DNA of 64,000 bases from Hymenobacter montanus (GTDB taxonomy: Bacteria > Bacteroidota > Bacteroidia > Cytophagales > Hymenobacteraceae), in NCBI RefSeq assembly GCF_014699115.1, contig NZ_JACXAD010000016.1, positions 1 to 64,000 of the forward strand, written 5' to 3'. Made by a program: the position numbers and the translations under genes. Below are positions 29,095-37,262 of this stretch, piece after piece (position 1 is the first letter of the stretch; each line of letters opens with the position of its first letter). Below the pieces are notes generated by a model. The model saw nothing but the letters and a program-made list of their open reading frames with translations, ran no database searches and was not told where the DNA came from.

Positions 29095-30270
29095 TTAAGC
29101 AGGTACGGGTGCCGGTACAGACTTCTTCAAGAACTTTTGCAACAAGAATTTGTGTGCCCGCTTCTCGACCAATTCGTACAAGGCGGCTGCTGACAAAAGG
29201 TTGAGTGCCAGAATAGGTAGTGCCAGTATCGTGTTTTCGCGGTGAACGATGTTCTTGGCCAGCAAGCCCTCCAGCAGGATTAAAATAGGCAGCTGCATGA
29301 TGTAAAAGCTGAAACTGATACGACCTAAGTATTGCATAAAACCGGAGCCAACCCAGCGAAAATAACGCGATTGTTCCACGTTGGCGGTCACGCAAATCAG
29401 CGCCATAATAGCCGGCAAGGCAACGATATTGTGGGCTGTATAGCCTGGTAAGCGCAGGTATCCAGGCTCGTTGCCGCTAAGTTGGATGCCCAAGGCAGTG
29501 ATAATATGGGCAGTGTAGCTGGGTAAGCGTGCGCCAAATTTAGCCAGATACAAGGCCGCGCCCATCAACAATGCTAAAGCGAGGTTTTCAGACAGGCGGA
29601 AGTGATGACGAAACACTAAAAGCCCCAGCAGCACACCGCTCACGAATTCGGGGAGTCGGCTTGGGGGGAAAGCATACGTTGCCTTAAATGAAACAACGCC
29701 AGGATGGGTGGCCGAGTACAAGCCCGGAAGGCTGCTGGCCAAGACAGCGACAGCCAGAACGGGGAGCAAGGCCTTGCCGGGAAGTCGCAGCAGGAGCGGT
29801 AACAGAAAAGGGAATAGCAAGTAAAAGAAGAACTCAGTCGACACCGACCAGGCCCCACCACCATACCACTCCATGGATAAGGAGAGGAAATACGACTCCA
29901 GCATAGTCGCATCAAGGGCCAGAATTCGCAGAAACGGACTCGGATAGTCGTGTAAATAGCCACTCACCGCTAAACAGGCAACCAAACCAATTAGATACGC
30001 TGGGTAGATTCGAGCAAACCGCTTCAGCATAAACCTACCGTAATAGCTGGCCGTCGGTACAGTCGTGTCCGAAAAGTCCTTTAAATGTACGTAAGTGAGA
30101 ATAAAGCCCGACAGCACAAAAAACAAATTGACACCCAGGGCCCCCACGCTAATAATAGTCTCCAATGAATCCGGTAGGAAAGCCAGAGAAAACCGTGACT
30201 GAATATGAAATACAAACACGTAAAATGCTGCCAGGAAGCGTATCCCCGTTAGTCCATTTAACTCTTTCAT
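29095..30270 (-). CDS. Acyltransferase 3 (OafA/YrhL) family membrane protein
   Basis: A 391-residue protein with about ten membrane segments. LTGIRFLAAFYVFVFHI carries the first-helix Arg and the His used by the family, and GALGVNLFFVLSGFILTYVH is the second motif. FVSGVLLGLLVF and FSFYIMQLPILILLEGLL follow. Such proteins move acetyl or other acyl groups from the cytoplasm to exported glycans or lipids. No glycan cluster is nearby, so the acceptor is unknown. Base composition is between that of the AT-rich island and the GC-rich core. Confidence 0.9.
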   Translation of the reverse strand: MKELNGLTGIRFLAAFYVFVFHIQSRFSLAFLPDSLETIISVGALGVNLFFVLSGFILTYVHLKDFSDTTVPTASYYGRFMLKRFARIYPAYLIGLVACLAVSGYLHDYPSPFLRILALDATMLESYFLSLSMEWYGGGAWSVSTEFFFYLLFPFLLPLLLRLPGKALLPVLAVAVLASSLPGLYSATHPGVVSFKATYAFPPSRLPEFVSGVLLGLLVFRHHFRLSENLALALLMGAALYLAKFGARLPSYTAHIITALGIQLSGNEPGYLRLPGYTAHNIVALPAIMALICVTANVEQSRYFRWVGSGFMQYLGRISFSFYIMQLPILILLEGLLAKNIVHRENTILALPILALNLLSAAALYELVEKRAHKFLLQKFLKKSVPAPVPA

Positions 30271-30456
30271 TCGCTATATAGTGGTGCGCAATTTAGTCCG
30301 CCTAGTAGATCCATTAAAGAAATCGATGGTGGGCAGTGCAGAGTAATGGGGCCATCATGCTCACGCAATTCTCCTCGCAAAGTAGTGCAGTGAACAACCA
30401 AATGTGCCCACCCGTAGACTAAACGTTGCGCTCTGCGCGCGAAATAGCGGCCCGTA

Positions 30457-31731
30457 TCACGCTGCGGGCTCGCCTTGCTTTTCCAAGTCGAAGAGCTCGC
30501 CCAGCAGGGCCACCAGCTTGTCGGCCTCATCGCGTTTGCAGGCCGATTTCAGGTGCAGCACGTGTTGCTTGAGAATCTTCTGCATCAGCGAGCGGGTGGC
30601 TTCGTCGAGCAGCTTGCTTTCGGCCGGGGTGGCCTTTTTCTGGTAGCGGTCCAGCTCTTCCAGGCGGAGAGTTTCCAGGCTGGCCTTCATCTTTTGGATG
30701 AGGGGCGACACCATCATCTCCTTAGCCCAGTCGTTCAGGCCGGCAAGGCTTTCGGCGATAATGGCGCGCACCTGGGGCACGGCGGCCAGGCGATTTTGCA
30801 GCGCGGCTGAGGCCTTACTCTGAATGGTGTCGATGTTGTAAACGAGCACGCCGGGTACCTGCTCCACGTCGGCCGCGATGCTGCGGGGTACGCTCAGGTC
30901 GACCAAAAACTTGAAGCTGAGCACGTCGAGATGCTCGATCAGCTCGCGGGTGAAGAACGGCTCGGCGCGGTTGATGGAGGAGATAACCACATCGGCCTCT
31001 TTCAGAGCCGGCACCAGGTCCTCGAAATCAACGAGGCGCATCCCGCATTCTTCGGCCAGGGCCTCGGCCTTGGCGCGGGTGCGGTTGCAGATGGTAATAT
31101 CCTGGAAGGCCTTGCTGGCAGCCAGGTGGCGGCACACGTCGGCGCCTATTTCGCCCAGGCCTACCACCAGCACCCGCGGGTTGGCCACGTCGGCCGTCAG
31201 CTCCTCGACCAGCTCCAGCGCGGCGTAGCTAATGGAGGCGGCTCCATCGCGAAAGCTGGTTTCGGTCTGTACCCGTTTGTTGGTGAAGAAGACGGTGTGC
31301 AGCAGGCGGTGCAGGAAAGGGCCGGCAGCGTCGGCATCGGCGGCCCACTGGTAGGCCATTTTCACTTGGTTGCTGATTTGCAGGTCGCCCACCACCTGAG
31401 CATCGAGGCCCATGGCCACTTCGAAGAGGTGTTGGGTAGCTGCTTCAGCGGTCAGCAGCAGGTCGAAGTAGGGGAGGAACTGGCCCACGTCGGGGCGGCC
31501 CTTCAGGTCGCCAAGGGCGAGGATGACCTCACGGCTGCGGTCGTCTTCGGCCGCGTAGTACACTTCGGTGCGATTACAAGTGCTCAGCACCAACAGGTCA
31601 GACAAACCCAGGTCGTGGTGCAGCGTGTGCAGGAAACGACGGCAAGCGGCCTCATCCAGAGCAAGCAGCTCACGAATGGCGAGCGGAGCTTTCTTGAATG
31701 AGAGGCTAACAGCCTTGAACGGATGCGACAT
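30457..31731 (-). CDS. hemA: Glutamyl-tRNA reductase
   Basis: About 424 residues. This enzyme reduces Glu-tRNA to glutamate-1-semialdehyde, the first step of tetrapyrrole synthesis. The catalytic Cys52 lies in VLSTCNRTEVYY. VVGLGEIGADVCRHLA is the NADPH site, and the C-terminal helical dimerisation part is present. The ATG at 31731 fits the family N-terminus (MSHPFKAVSLS). Its product feeds heme and, in some species, cobalamin. It is divergent from an EamA exporter gene. Confidence 0.95.
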   Translation of the reverse strand: MSHPFKAVSLSFKKAPLAIRELLALDEAACRRFLHTLHHDLGLSDLLVLSTCNRTEVYYAAEDDRSREVILALGDLKGRPDVGQFLPYFDLLLTAEAATQHLFEVAMGLDAQVVGDLQISNQVKMAYQWAADADAAGPFLHRLLHTVFFTNKRVQTETSFRDGAASISYAALELVEELTADVANPRVLVVGLGEIGADVCRHLAASKAFQDITICNRTRAKAEALAEECGMRLVDFEDLVPALKEADVVISSINRAEPFFTRELIEHLDVLSFKFLVDLSVPRSIAADVEQVPGVLVYNIDTIQSKASAALQNRLAAVPQVRAIIAESLAGLNDWAKEMMVSPLIQKMKASLETLRLEELDRYQKKATPAESKLLDEATRSLMQKILKQHVLHLKSACKRDEADKLVALLGELFDLEKQGEPAA

Positions 31732-31758
31732 AGACAGGATTGGCACGAAACCAGACTG

Positions 31759-31790
31759 CAAAAATACAGCAGGAATCGACAAGCATACAA
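31759..31790 (-). promoter_or_regulatory. Promoter of hemA
   Basis: On the minus strand TTG (31788-31790), 21 spacer bases and TATTTTTG (31759-31766) match the Bacteroidota pattern TTG-N19-21-TAnnTTTG. The start codon lies 27 bases downstream of the -7 box. Confidence 0.6.
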
Positions 31791-31863
31791 GGAGAAAACA
31801 GCCCAACCGGGGCTGGGGTTCGGGGTGAGGGACATTTAAATAAGCTGCCCCGCGGGCCTATCG

Positions 31864-31871
31864 TACCTTTG
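31864..31871 (+). promoter_or_regulatory. Bacteroidota-type -7 box directly before the EamA gene
   Basis: TACCTTTG is a perfect TAnnTTTG and ends four bases before the ATG at 31876. If it is used, the mRNA would have almost no leader. No -33 TTG is clear. Confidence 0.45.
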
Positions 31872-31875
31872 CGGC

Positions 31876-32919
31876 ATGCATTCGCCAACCCCTTCCGTCG
31901 CCAATTCTTCACTCGTTGCAAAGCCCGCTGCGGTTGCCTCGGGTGGGGCCGTTGCCGGTGTAAGGGCCGCGTCGCAACCACCCATTCTCCCCTCGCCAGC
32001 CCCGGCCAGCATCCCCCCACTGCCGGCTGGCGGCACGACTCCCTTGGCCTGGGTGCTGTTGTTTATCCTGGCTTCTATCTGGGGCACCTCTTTCATTTTG
32101 ATGAAAAAAGGGCTGGAGGTATTCTCCGCCCTGGAGCTGGGGGCCACGCGCGTGAGCGTGGCGTCGCTGCTCTTGCTGCCATTTGCCCTGCGCCACGTGG
32201 GCCGTGTCGAACGCAGCCGCTTCAAATGGTTGGCCCTGAGCGGGGTAGTGGGCACCTTGATTCCGGCCTTTCTGTTTGCGTATGCCGAAACCAAGCTGGC
32301 CTCGGGGCTGGCCGGCGTGCTCAATGCCCTCACCGTGGTGTTCACGCTGCTGGTGGGCGCCCTGTTGTTTGGGCAGCGCCTCACCGGCTTGCGGGTGCTG
32401 GGCATTACGCTGGGCCTGGTGGGCACTGTGGTGATGCTGCTGCTCGGCGGCAGCGGGGGCAGCGATACCCCGACCGGTGAAGGCAATGCCTGGTACGGCA
32501 TCTACATCCTGGTTGCCACGCTGGGCTACGGCCTCAGCGTGAACGTCATTAAGCACAAGCTCGGCGGTATGACGCCCATGACTGTGACGGCCGTGCTCTT
32601 GCTGCTCATCGGGGGACCGGCGCTGGCCTACCTGCTGCTGGGCACGGGCTTCGTGCACAAGCTGGCCGCGGTGCCGGGGGCCTGGGCCGCGTTCGGTTAC
32701 ATTGCCCTGCTGGCCACCATGAGCACAGCCGTGGCCATGGTGCTATTCAATCGGCTCATTCAGCAGTCCACGGCGCTATTTGCCTCGTCGAGCACCTACC
32801 TCATTCCCATTGTGGCCCTGGCCTGGGGCGCGCTCGATGGCGAAGCCTTCAACCTGTGGCACTTCGCGGGCATGGTGGTTATCCTGGCAGGCGTGCTGAT
32901 TATTCATCGCGCCAGGTAA
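31876..32919 (+). CDS. EamA-type DMT exporter
   Basis: 347 residues with ten hydrophobic segments in two EamA repeats. IWGTSFILMKKGLEVFSALELGATRV opens the first, and GIYILVATLGYGLSVNVIKHKL opens the second. A 55-residue Pro/Ser/Ala-rich tail precedes the first segment. The family exports amino acids or metabolites; the substrate is unknown. Its stop is followed at once by the hairpin that begins the RAYT unit. Confidence 0.9.
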   Translation: MHSPTPSVANSSLVAKPAAVASGGAVAGVRAASQPPILPSPAPASIPPLPAGGTTPLAWVLLFILASIWGTSFILMKKGLEVFSALELGATRVSVASLLLLPFALRHVGRVERSRFKWLALSGVVGTLIPAFLFAYAETKLASGLAGVLNALTVVFTLLVGALLFGQRLTGLRVLGITLGLVGTVVMLLLGGSGGSDTPTGEGNAWYGIYILVATLGYGLSVNVIKHKLGGMTPMTVTAVLLLLIGGPALAYLLLGTGFVHKLAAVPGAWAAFGYIALLATMSTAVAMVLFNRLIQQSTALFASSSTYLIPIVALAWGALDGEAFNLWHFAGMVVILAGVLIIHRAR

Positions 32920-32920
32920 G

Positions 32921-32961
32921 AACAATAGCTCCTCGCCTTAGCAAGGCGGAGAGCTATTGTT
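32921..32961. repeat. Hairpin at the 3' side of the RAYT gene
   Basis: AACAATAGCTC pairs with GAGCTATTGTT over 11 bp. After a two-base internal mismatch, CGCCTT pairs with AAGGCG around an AGC loop. It lies just beyond the stop of the tyrosine transposase and after the EamA stop, and may also end the EamA transcript. Confidence 0.75.
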
Positions 32962-32967
32962 GCGTGC

Positions 32968-33522
32968 TCACTCACTTACGTACGGCCAAGCCTGAAAACG
33001 GGCCGCCAAGCCGGCCTGCCGGGCGTTGCCGCGCACGTAGGCCAGCACGCGGGTGAGCTCGGCTTCGTCCTGCACGCTGTACTCAAACCAGCCTACTTCC
33101 CAGAACTGGGCTTCGGGCGGCAGCTTGGGGCGCACCAGCCGACGGCAGTTGGTGGCGCTGCGCAGGTGCAGCAGGTCAATGGCTTTGGCGAAAGCGAGCG
33201 GACTGCTCGCGGGCAGGTGCAGCACCAGGTGGGCGTGGTTGGGCAAAATGGCGAAGCCGTGCACGACGAAGCCGGTCTCCTCCAGCATCATGATTTCGCC
33301 AGCCAGTACCTCCGCTATCCGCTCGTGGTCGAAGTACGCCGGGCCGATGGGAGCCTGGTCGAGTACGGCGTCGAACTTGGCGAAGAACTGTTTCTGGATG
33401 CGTTGATGATCGTCGCCGGCCTCCTGGGCCTGGCGCAGCTCGGCCTTTAGCACGCGGCCCGTGGCGGCCGGGATGGTGCCGTGCAAGCGGAAAGTGAGGA
33501 AGGAGGTAATGCCGGGGGCCAT
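32968..33522 (-). CDS. REP-associated tyrosine transposase (RAYT)
   Basis: About 184 residues of the Y1/IS200-like fold. It starts ITSFLTFRLHGTIP; the HUH metal site is in GFAILPNHAHLVLHLP; LLHLRSATNCRRL follows; and the catalytic-type Tyr lies in WEVGWFEYSVQD. RAYTs nick and move or process REP palindromes. The ATG at 33522 (MAPGITSF) is preferred; an upstream TTG would sit in the flanking hairpin. The gene is bracketed by two long hairpins. Confidence 0.9.
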   Translation of the reverse strand: MAPGITSFLTFRLHGTIPAATGRVLKAELRQAQEAGDDHQRIQKQFFAKFDAVLDQAPIGPAYFDHERIAEVLAGEIMMLEETGFVVHGFAILPNHAHLVLHLPASSPLAFAKAIDLLHLRSATNCRRLVRPKLPPEAQFWEVGWFEYSVQDEAELTRVLAYVRGNARQAGLAARFQAWPYVSE

Positions 33523-33559
33523 CGTGCGGGAAAGATGCAAAGAGCTGGCTGCCGTTGCC

Positions 33560-33614
33560 AACTAAGCGAGCCTGACAGCTACGCGCCTAGCGTAGCTGTC
33601 AGGCTCGCTTAGTT
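33560..33614. repeat. Perfect 25-bp hairpin at the 5' side of the RAYT gene
   Basis: The left arm 33560-33584 starts AACTAAGCGAGCCTGACAGC. It is the exact complement of 33590-33614, with a 5-base loop GCCTA. It lies 38 bases upstream of the RAYT start. With the hairpin at 32921 it bounds the RAYT gene. Confidence 0.85.
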
Positions 33615-34125
33615 CCGTTACCTGCTGCTTTGACCACCAACGGGTAGCTTGGGCTCCTATTGAAATACAATGGCGCTGCCATGCTGTAAGCTGAACTCAA
33701 CGGCATCGTAGCGGGACAGCCACACCTGGCGCTCAACCGAGTAAAGGGAAGAATAGCTGATTGCTCAACCTGGGCCTCGCAATGATCAGCACACTGTAAC
33801 TGGTCCCTTGTACGGGCATTTATTTAAGGTGTGTTAAGGGGTAAGTCTAAGGATACTGGCGGGGCGGCAGCGGCGGACCGACAATCCGCCGCTCGACCCA
33901 AAAGACTCGAAGCAGCACTCGCTTGCGAATCGCGCATTAATACGGTCAGCGGGGTTGATTGCCTCATTTTCGGTGGTAATCGACGGGGCCAGGCTTTAAC
34001 AAATTCAGCAATCCAAATCCCTTTTTGAATTTTTCAAGCGACAAAATTCAGGCGTTGCCGTACTGAGAAGGAAAACGTACCACACCCTGAGGAGCGCAGG
34101 ACCACGGGTTCCCGCGAAGCGGTTT
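33615..34125. other. Gene-free stretch before a sensor kinase
   Basis: About 510 bases without a supportable gene. On the minus strand near 33660-33765 a short frame ends in RQVWLSRYDAVEFSLQHGSA and a stop, which looks like the last 30 codons of a lost gene, but a stop lies just upstream. The plus strand holds one short open frame without start signals. Confidence 0.4.
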
Positions 34126-35553
34126 ATGAGTTACATCTTTCAGTTAAAAGAGAGCGAACAGCGGTTTCGGGCCCTGTTTGAGAATAACCCCGACTTGGTA
34201 CTGTTTCAGGACGGGACCGGGGTTATTCTCGATGCGAACCCCGCTTACCTTCAGGCCTTGGGTAGAACCAAGGAGCAGGTAATGGGCCGTCCGTTGAATG
34301 ACTTCCTGCCGAAGCACCTGCACCAGCTGTTCGCGCAGAAGCTGCGCGAGGCATTCGCGGTCCACAAGGTGCAGTTCGACGTCGAAGTGCAGTTTGTGGA
34401 TACCAGCACGACGCTGATGCTTTCCGTTACCAAGGTACCGTTGGTGGTGGAGGGCGTGGTGAGGGGGGTGCACGTGGTATGCCGCGACATGACCGACCTG
34501 TTCGTCTCGCACCGGCTGATTCGGGAGCAGGCCCGCAAGCTGAACACCATTTTTGAGAGCATCACCGACGCGTTTTTCTTGCTGGATCAGGAGTGGCGCT
34601 ACACGTACGTGAACGGCGAAGTAGAGCGCCTGCTGGCCGTGAAACGCGAGAACCTGCTCGGGCAAACCATGCAGGACGTCTTTCCCGCCGAAGAGAGCGG
34701 GATATTCTACCGCCATTTTCAGCAGGCTTTCCAACTGGGGCAGGCCGTGCATTTCCAGGCGCCGTTCCGCAGCCGCGACATCTGGCTGGAGGTAAAGGCA
34801 TTCCCTTCCAAGGAGGGCCTGTCGGTTTATTTCTCCGACGTTACCGAAAAGGTCCGCTCGCAGGAGGAGCTATACCGGCAGAACCAGGACTTGCAGCAAT
34901 TCACCTACATTGTTTCGCACAACCTGCGCTCCCCGCTCGCCAATGCCCTGGGCTTGGTCGACTTGCTCGGCACCTTGGATAAAAGCTCGCCGGACTACGA
35001 CCAGACGCTCGACAACTTGCGGGCCAGCACCCAGCAGCTCGACACCGTGCTGCGCGACATGAACACCATTCTGTCGATTCGGGATAAGCAGGACGTCGAC
35101 GAGCCTGAGCACGTGGCCCTGGCCGATGTGGTACGGCAGGCGTACCTGAACTTGGAGGAGCTCATGGAGCAGTGCGGGGGCGAAGTGGTGCAGCACATCC
35201 CGGCCGACCTGTGCGTACTGGGCAACCGGGCTTATCTGTACAGCATTTTTTTCAACCTGTTATCTAACGCGGTAAAGTACCGCTCCGAAGAGCGGCCCTT
35301 GCGAGTCGAAATCAAGGCCGTCCGCCAGCCCGGCCTCGGCGTTGAGGTAGTGTTTGCCGACAACGGCTCGGGGTTCGATCTGGAAAAGGCGGGGCCGGAT
35401 GTTTTCCGTCTTTACAAGCGGTTTCACAGCAGCCAGCCCGGCCGGGGCATGGGCCTGTACCTGGTGAAGACCCACGTCGAAACCATGGGAGGCCAGATAA
35501 AGGTGCACAGTACCGTGAACGGCGGTACTCAATTTATCATGCAGCTACGCTAA
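34126..35553 (+). CDS. PAS-domain sensor histidine kinase
   Basis: 475 residues, soluble. PAS 1 is at 8-120 (SEQRFRALFENNPDLVLFQD) and PAS 2 at 135-245 (IFESITDAFFLLDQEWRYTYVNGEVE). The dimerisation domain has the phospho-acceptor His265 (YIVSHNLRSPLANA), and the ATPase has FFNLLSNAVKY, FADNGSGFD and GMGLYLVKTHVETMGG. It lies 6 bases ahead of a receiver protein, so the two probably form one signalling pair. The signal is unknown; PAS domains often sense redox or small ligands. Confidence 0.93.
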   Translation: MSYIFQLKESEQRFRALFENNPDLVLFQDGTGVILDANPAYLQALGRTKEQVMGRPLNDFLPKHLHQLFAQKLREAFAVHKVQFDVEVQFVDTSTTLMLSVTKVPLVVEGVVRGVHVVCRDMTDLFVSHRLIREQARKLNTIFESITDAFFLLDQEWRYTYVNGEVERLLAVKRENLLGQTMQDVFPAEESGIFYRHFQQAFQLGQAVHFQAPFRSRDIWLEVKAFPSKEGLSVYFSDVTEKVRSQEELYRQNQDLQQFTYIVSHNLRSPLANALGLVDLLGTLDKSSPDYDQTLDNLRASTQQLDTVLRDMNTILSIRDKQDVDEPEHVALADVVRQAYLNLEELMEQCGGEVVQHIPADLCVLGNRAYLYSIFFNLLSNAVKYRSEERPLRVEIKAVRQPGLGVEVVFADNGSGFDLEKAGPDVFRLYKRFHSSQPGRGMGLYLVKTHVETMGGQIKVHSTVNGGTQFIMQLR

Positions 35554-35559
35554 CTCCGC

Positions 35560-35970
35560 ATGGACGTACTACTCATCGACGACGACTCTATTGGCGTGTT
35601 TCTCACGGAGCGTTTGCTGAAGCGCGAAGGATTTACCAAAAATATTGCCTCCTACTCTTCGGCCGAAGCGGCCTTGAGTTTCCTGCAACAAGCCGAGCCC
35701 GACCACCTGCCGCAGGTTATCTTTCTGGACCTGAACATGCCCGTCATGGACGGCTGGGATTTTTTAGAAGCCCTGAAGCCGCAGGAAGAACAACTGCTCG
35801 GGCGCTGCTTCATTTACATCCTCACCTCTTCGCTGGCCCATTCGGATGCGGAGCGCATCGTCGACTTTCCCCTGGTAGCCGGCCTGATTCATAAGCCGCT
35901 CGACAGCCGCCAAATCCAGGCCGTGCGAACCCAGGTGGAAGCCCCTGATCCCGCCGGCCCCACTGCTTAG
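35560..35970 (+). CDS. Single-domain response regulator
   Basis: A 136-residue CheY-like receiver without an output domain. The acidic pocket is D8/D9 (LLIDDDS), the phosphoacceptor is Asp57 (FLDLNMPVMDG), the switch Thr/Ser is in ILTSS, and the Lys is in HKPLD. It follows the PAS kinase by 6 bases. Its stop TAG overlaps the stop TAA of the convergent kinase gene. Confidence 0.93.
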   Translation: MDVLLIDDDSIGVFLTERLLKREGFTKNIASYSSAEAALSFLQQAEPDHLPQVIFLDLNMPVMDGWDFLEALKPQEEQLLGRCFIYILTSSLAHSDAERIVDFPLVAGLIHKPLDSRQIQAVRTQVEAPDPAGPTA

Positions 35971-37052
35971 GTAGGAAGCTTAATGTAAAAGGTGGTTCCC
36001 CGGTTTTCCTGGCTTTCAAACCAAATGGTGCCGTTGTGCAGCCGAACCAAGGTTTGAATAATGGACATGCCCAAGCCGGTGGTTTTTTCGCCCCGCAAGC
36101 CGGGCCGGCGGGCCTTGGTAAACCGGTCGAACAGCACGGGCTGCAGCTTCTCTGGAATGCCAATACCGTCGTCGGCCACGGTCACCAGCACGTGCTGCGG
36201 CTGCTGCTCCAGCGTCACGGCAATGTGGCCGCCCTCGTGGGTAAACTTGATGGCGTTGGAGAGCAGGTTGTTCATCACCTGCAAAAACTTATTATGATCC
36301 AGCTCCACGTACACTTTCGCCGGGGTGCTGCTAAAGCTAAAGCGCTTGGCTACCAGATTTTCCGACTTCTGGTAGGTGTCCATCACCTGGCGCAGGCTGG
36401 CGGCCAGGTCGACCCGGGCGCGCTTGAGCTGTACGTTGGCCGAGGCCGTGAACTCGCTGTCGACAAACTCGCGGATGAGGTTCACGCTGTCGCGGCAGGT
36501 GTCTTGCATCACCTTCACCATTTTCTCTAATTGCGGGTCGTGCAATTCCTGGGTGCGCTCCTGAAAGAAGCCCGCCAATTGGTTCAGCATGTTAAACGGC
36601 CCGGCCAGGTCGTGGGAAAGAATTTCCAGCGTGGTGTTCTTCTTGGCCATGAAGTCATCGGCGTTGCGTGTGTATTCCTGTTCCACGGTTACGTCCTGCA
36701 CGGTACCGCACAGCAGCACCTGTCCGTCGCTGGCCACAGCGCGGTGGGCCCGCACGCACAGCCACCGCAGGGGCTGGTCCGGCTGGGGCTGTAGGCGCAG
36801 CAGCAGGTCGTCGTGCATCTCCCCCTGGGCCAACTGCGTTAGGCAGCTCAACGCGTAAGCCTGGTCCTCGGTGGGCAGGCAGCTTAGCAGCCAGAGTAAG
36901 TCGGCGTTGACGGTAGCTCGCCGGGCCGGCGGAAACAGCCGTTCGTACGCGTCGTTGACGTATAGTACCTCTTTGGCACTGAAGCTATAAACAAAAAACA
37001 AAGTCGGGCTTCCCGCCAGCAGATGGTGAAACACTTCCAGCTGGTCTAGCAT
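35967..37052 (-). CDS. PAS-domain sensor histidine kinase
   Basis: About 361 residues, soluble. An N-terminal PAS-like region (VFHHLLAGSPTLFFVYSFSAKEVLYVNDAYERLF) is followed by a PAC part. The dimerisation domain has His147 (LEILSHDLAGPFNML), and the ATPase has MNNLLSNAIKF, VADDGIGIP and TGLGMSIIQTLVRLHNG. The start is the ATG at 37052. It converges on the receiver gene with a four-base overlap of stop codons (TTAG). It may share that receiver. Confidence 0.92.
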   Translation of the reverse strand: MLDQLEVFHHLLAGSPTLFFVYSFSAKEVLYVNDAYERLFPPARRATVNADLLWLLSCLPTEDQAYALSCLTQLAQGEMHDDLLLRLQPQPDQPLRWLCVRAHRAVASDGQVLLCGTVQDVTVEQEYTRNADDFMAKKNTTLEILSHDLAGPFNMLNQLAGFFQERTQELHDPQLEKMVKVMQDTCRDSVNLIREFVDSEFTASANVQLKRARVDLAASLRQVMDTYQKSENLVAKRFSFSSTPAKVYVELDHNKFLQVMNNLLSNAIKFTHEGGHIAVTLEQQPQHVLVTVADDGIGIPEKLQPVLFDRFTKARRPGLRGEKTTGLGMSIIQTLVRLHNGTIWFESQENRGTTFYIKLPT

Positions 37053-37262
37053 AACGCAGGAGTAGGTAGGGGGAGAAAGGCCGTAGGGCGTCTTTCCCAA
37101 GGTGTAAGACAATACCACCCGAAGGTAACCCAACGCGTATTAAGTTTCGATGAGCGAATTACCACTGAGGTATTCAATGGGAAAAGTATAATTCTTCGCC
37201 GGCTATTTCCTCAACTTTTTCCGCCGGGCCCGGCTACGGTGGCCAGCAGCCGAAAAGCGCGG

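Noticed and set aside
31796..31832. Further copy of the CCCCTCTCC repeat upstream of hemA
   Set aside because: GGGGCTGGGGTTCGGGGTGAGG resembles one end of the family, but the CCCCTCTCC stem is absent; at best it is a fragment.
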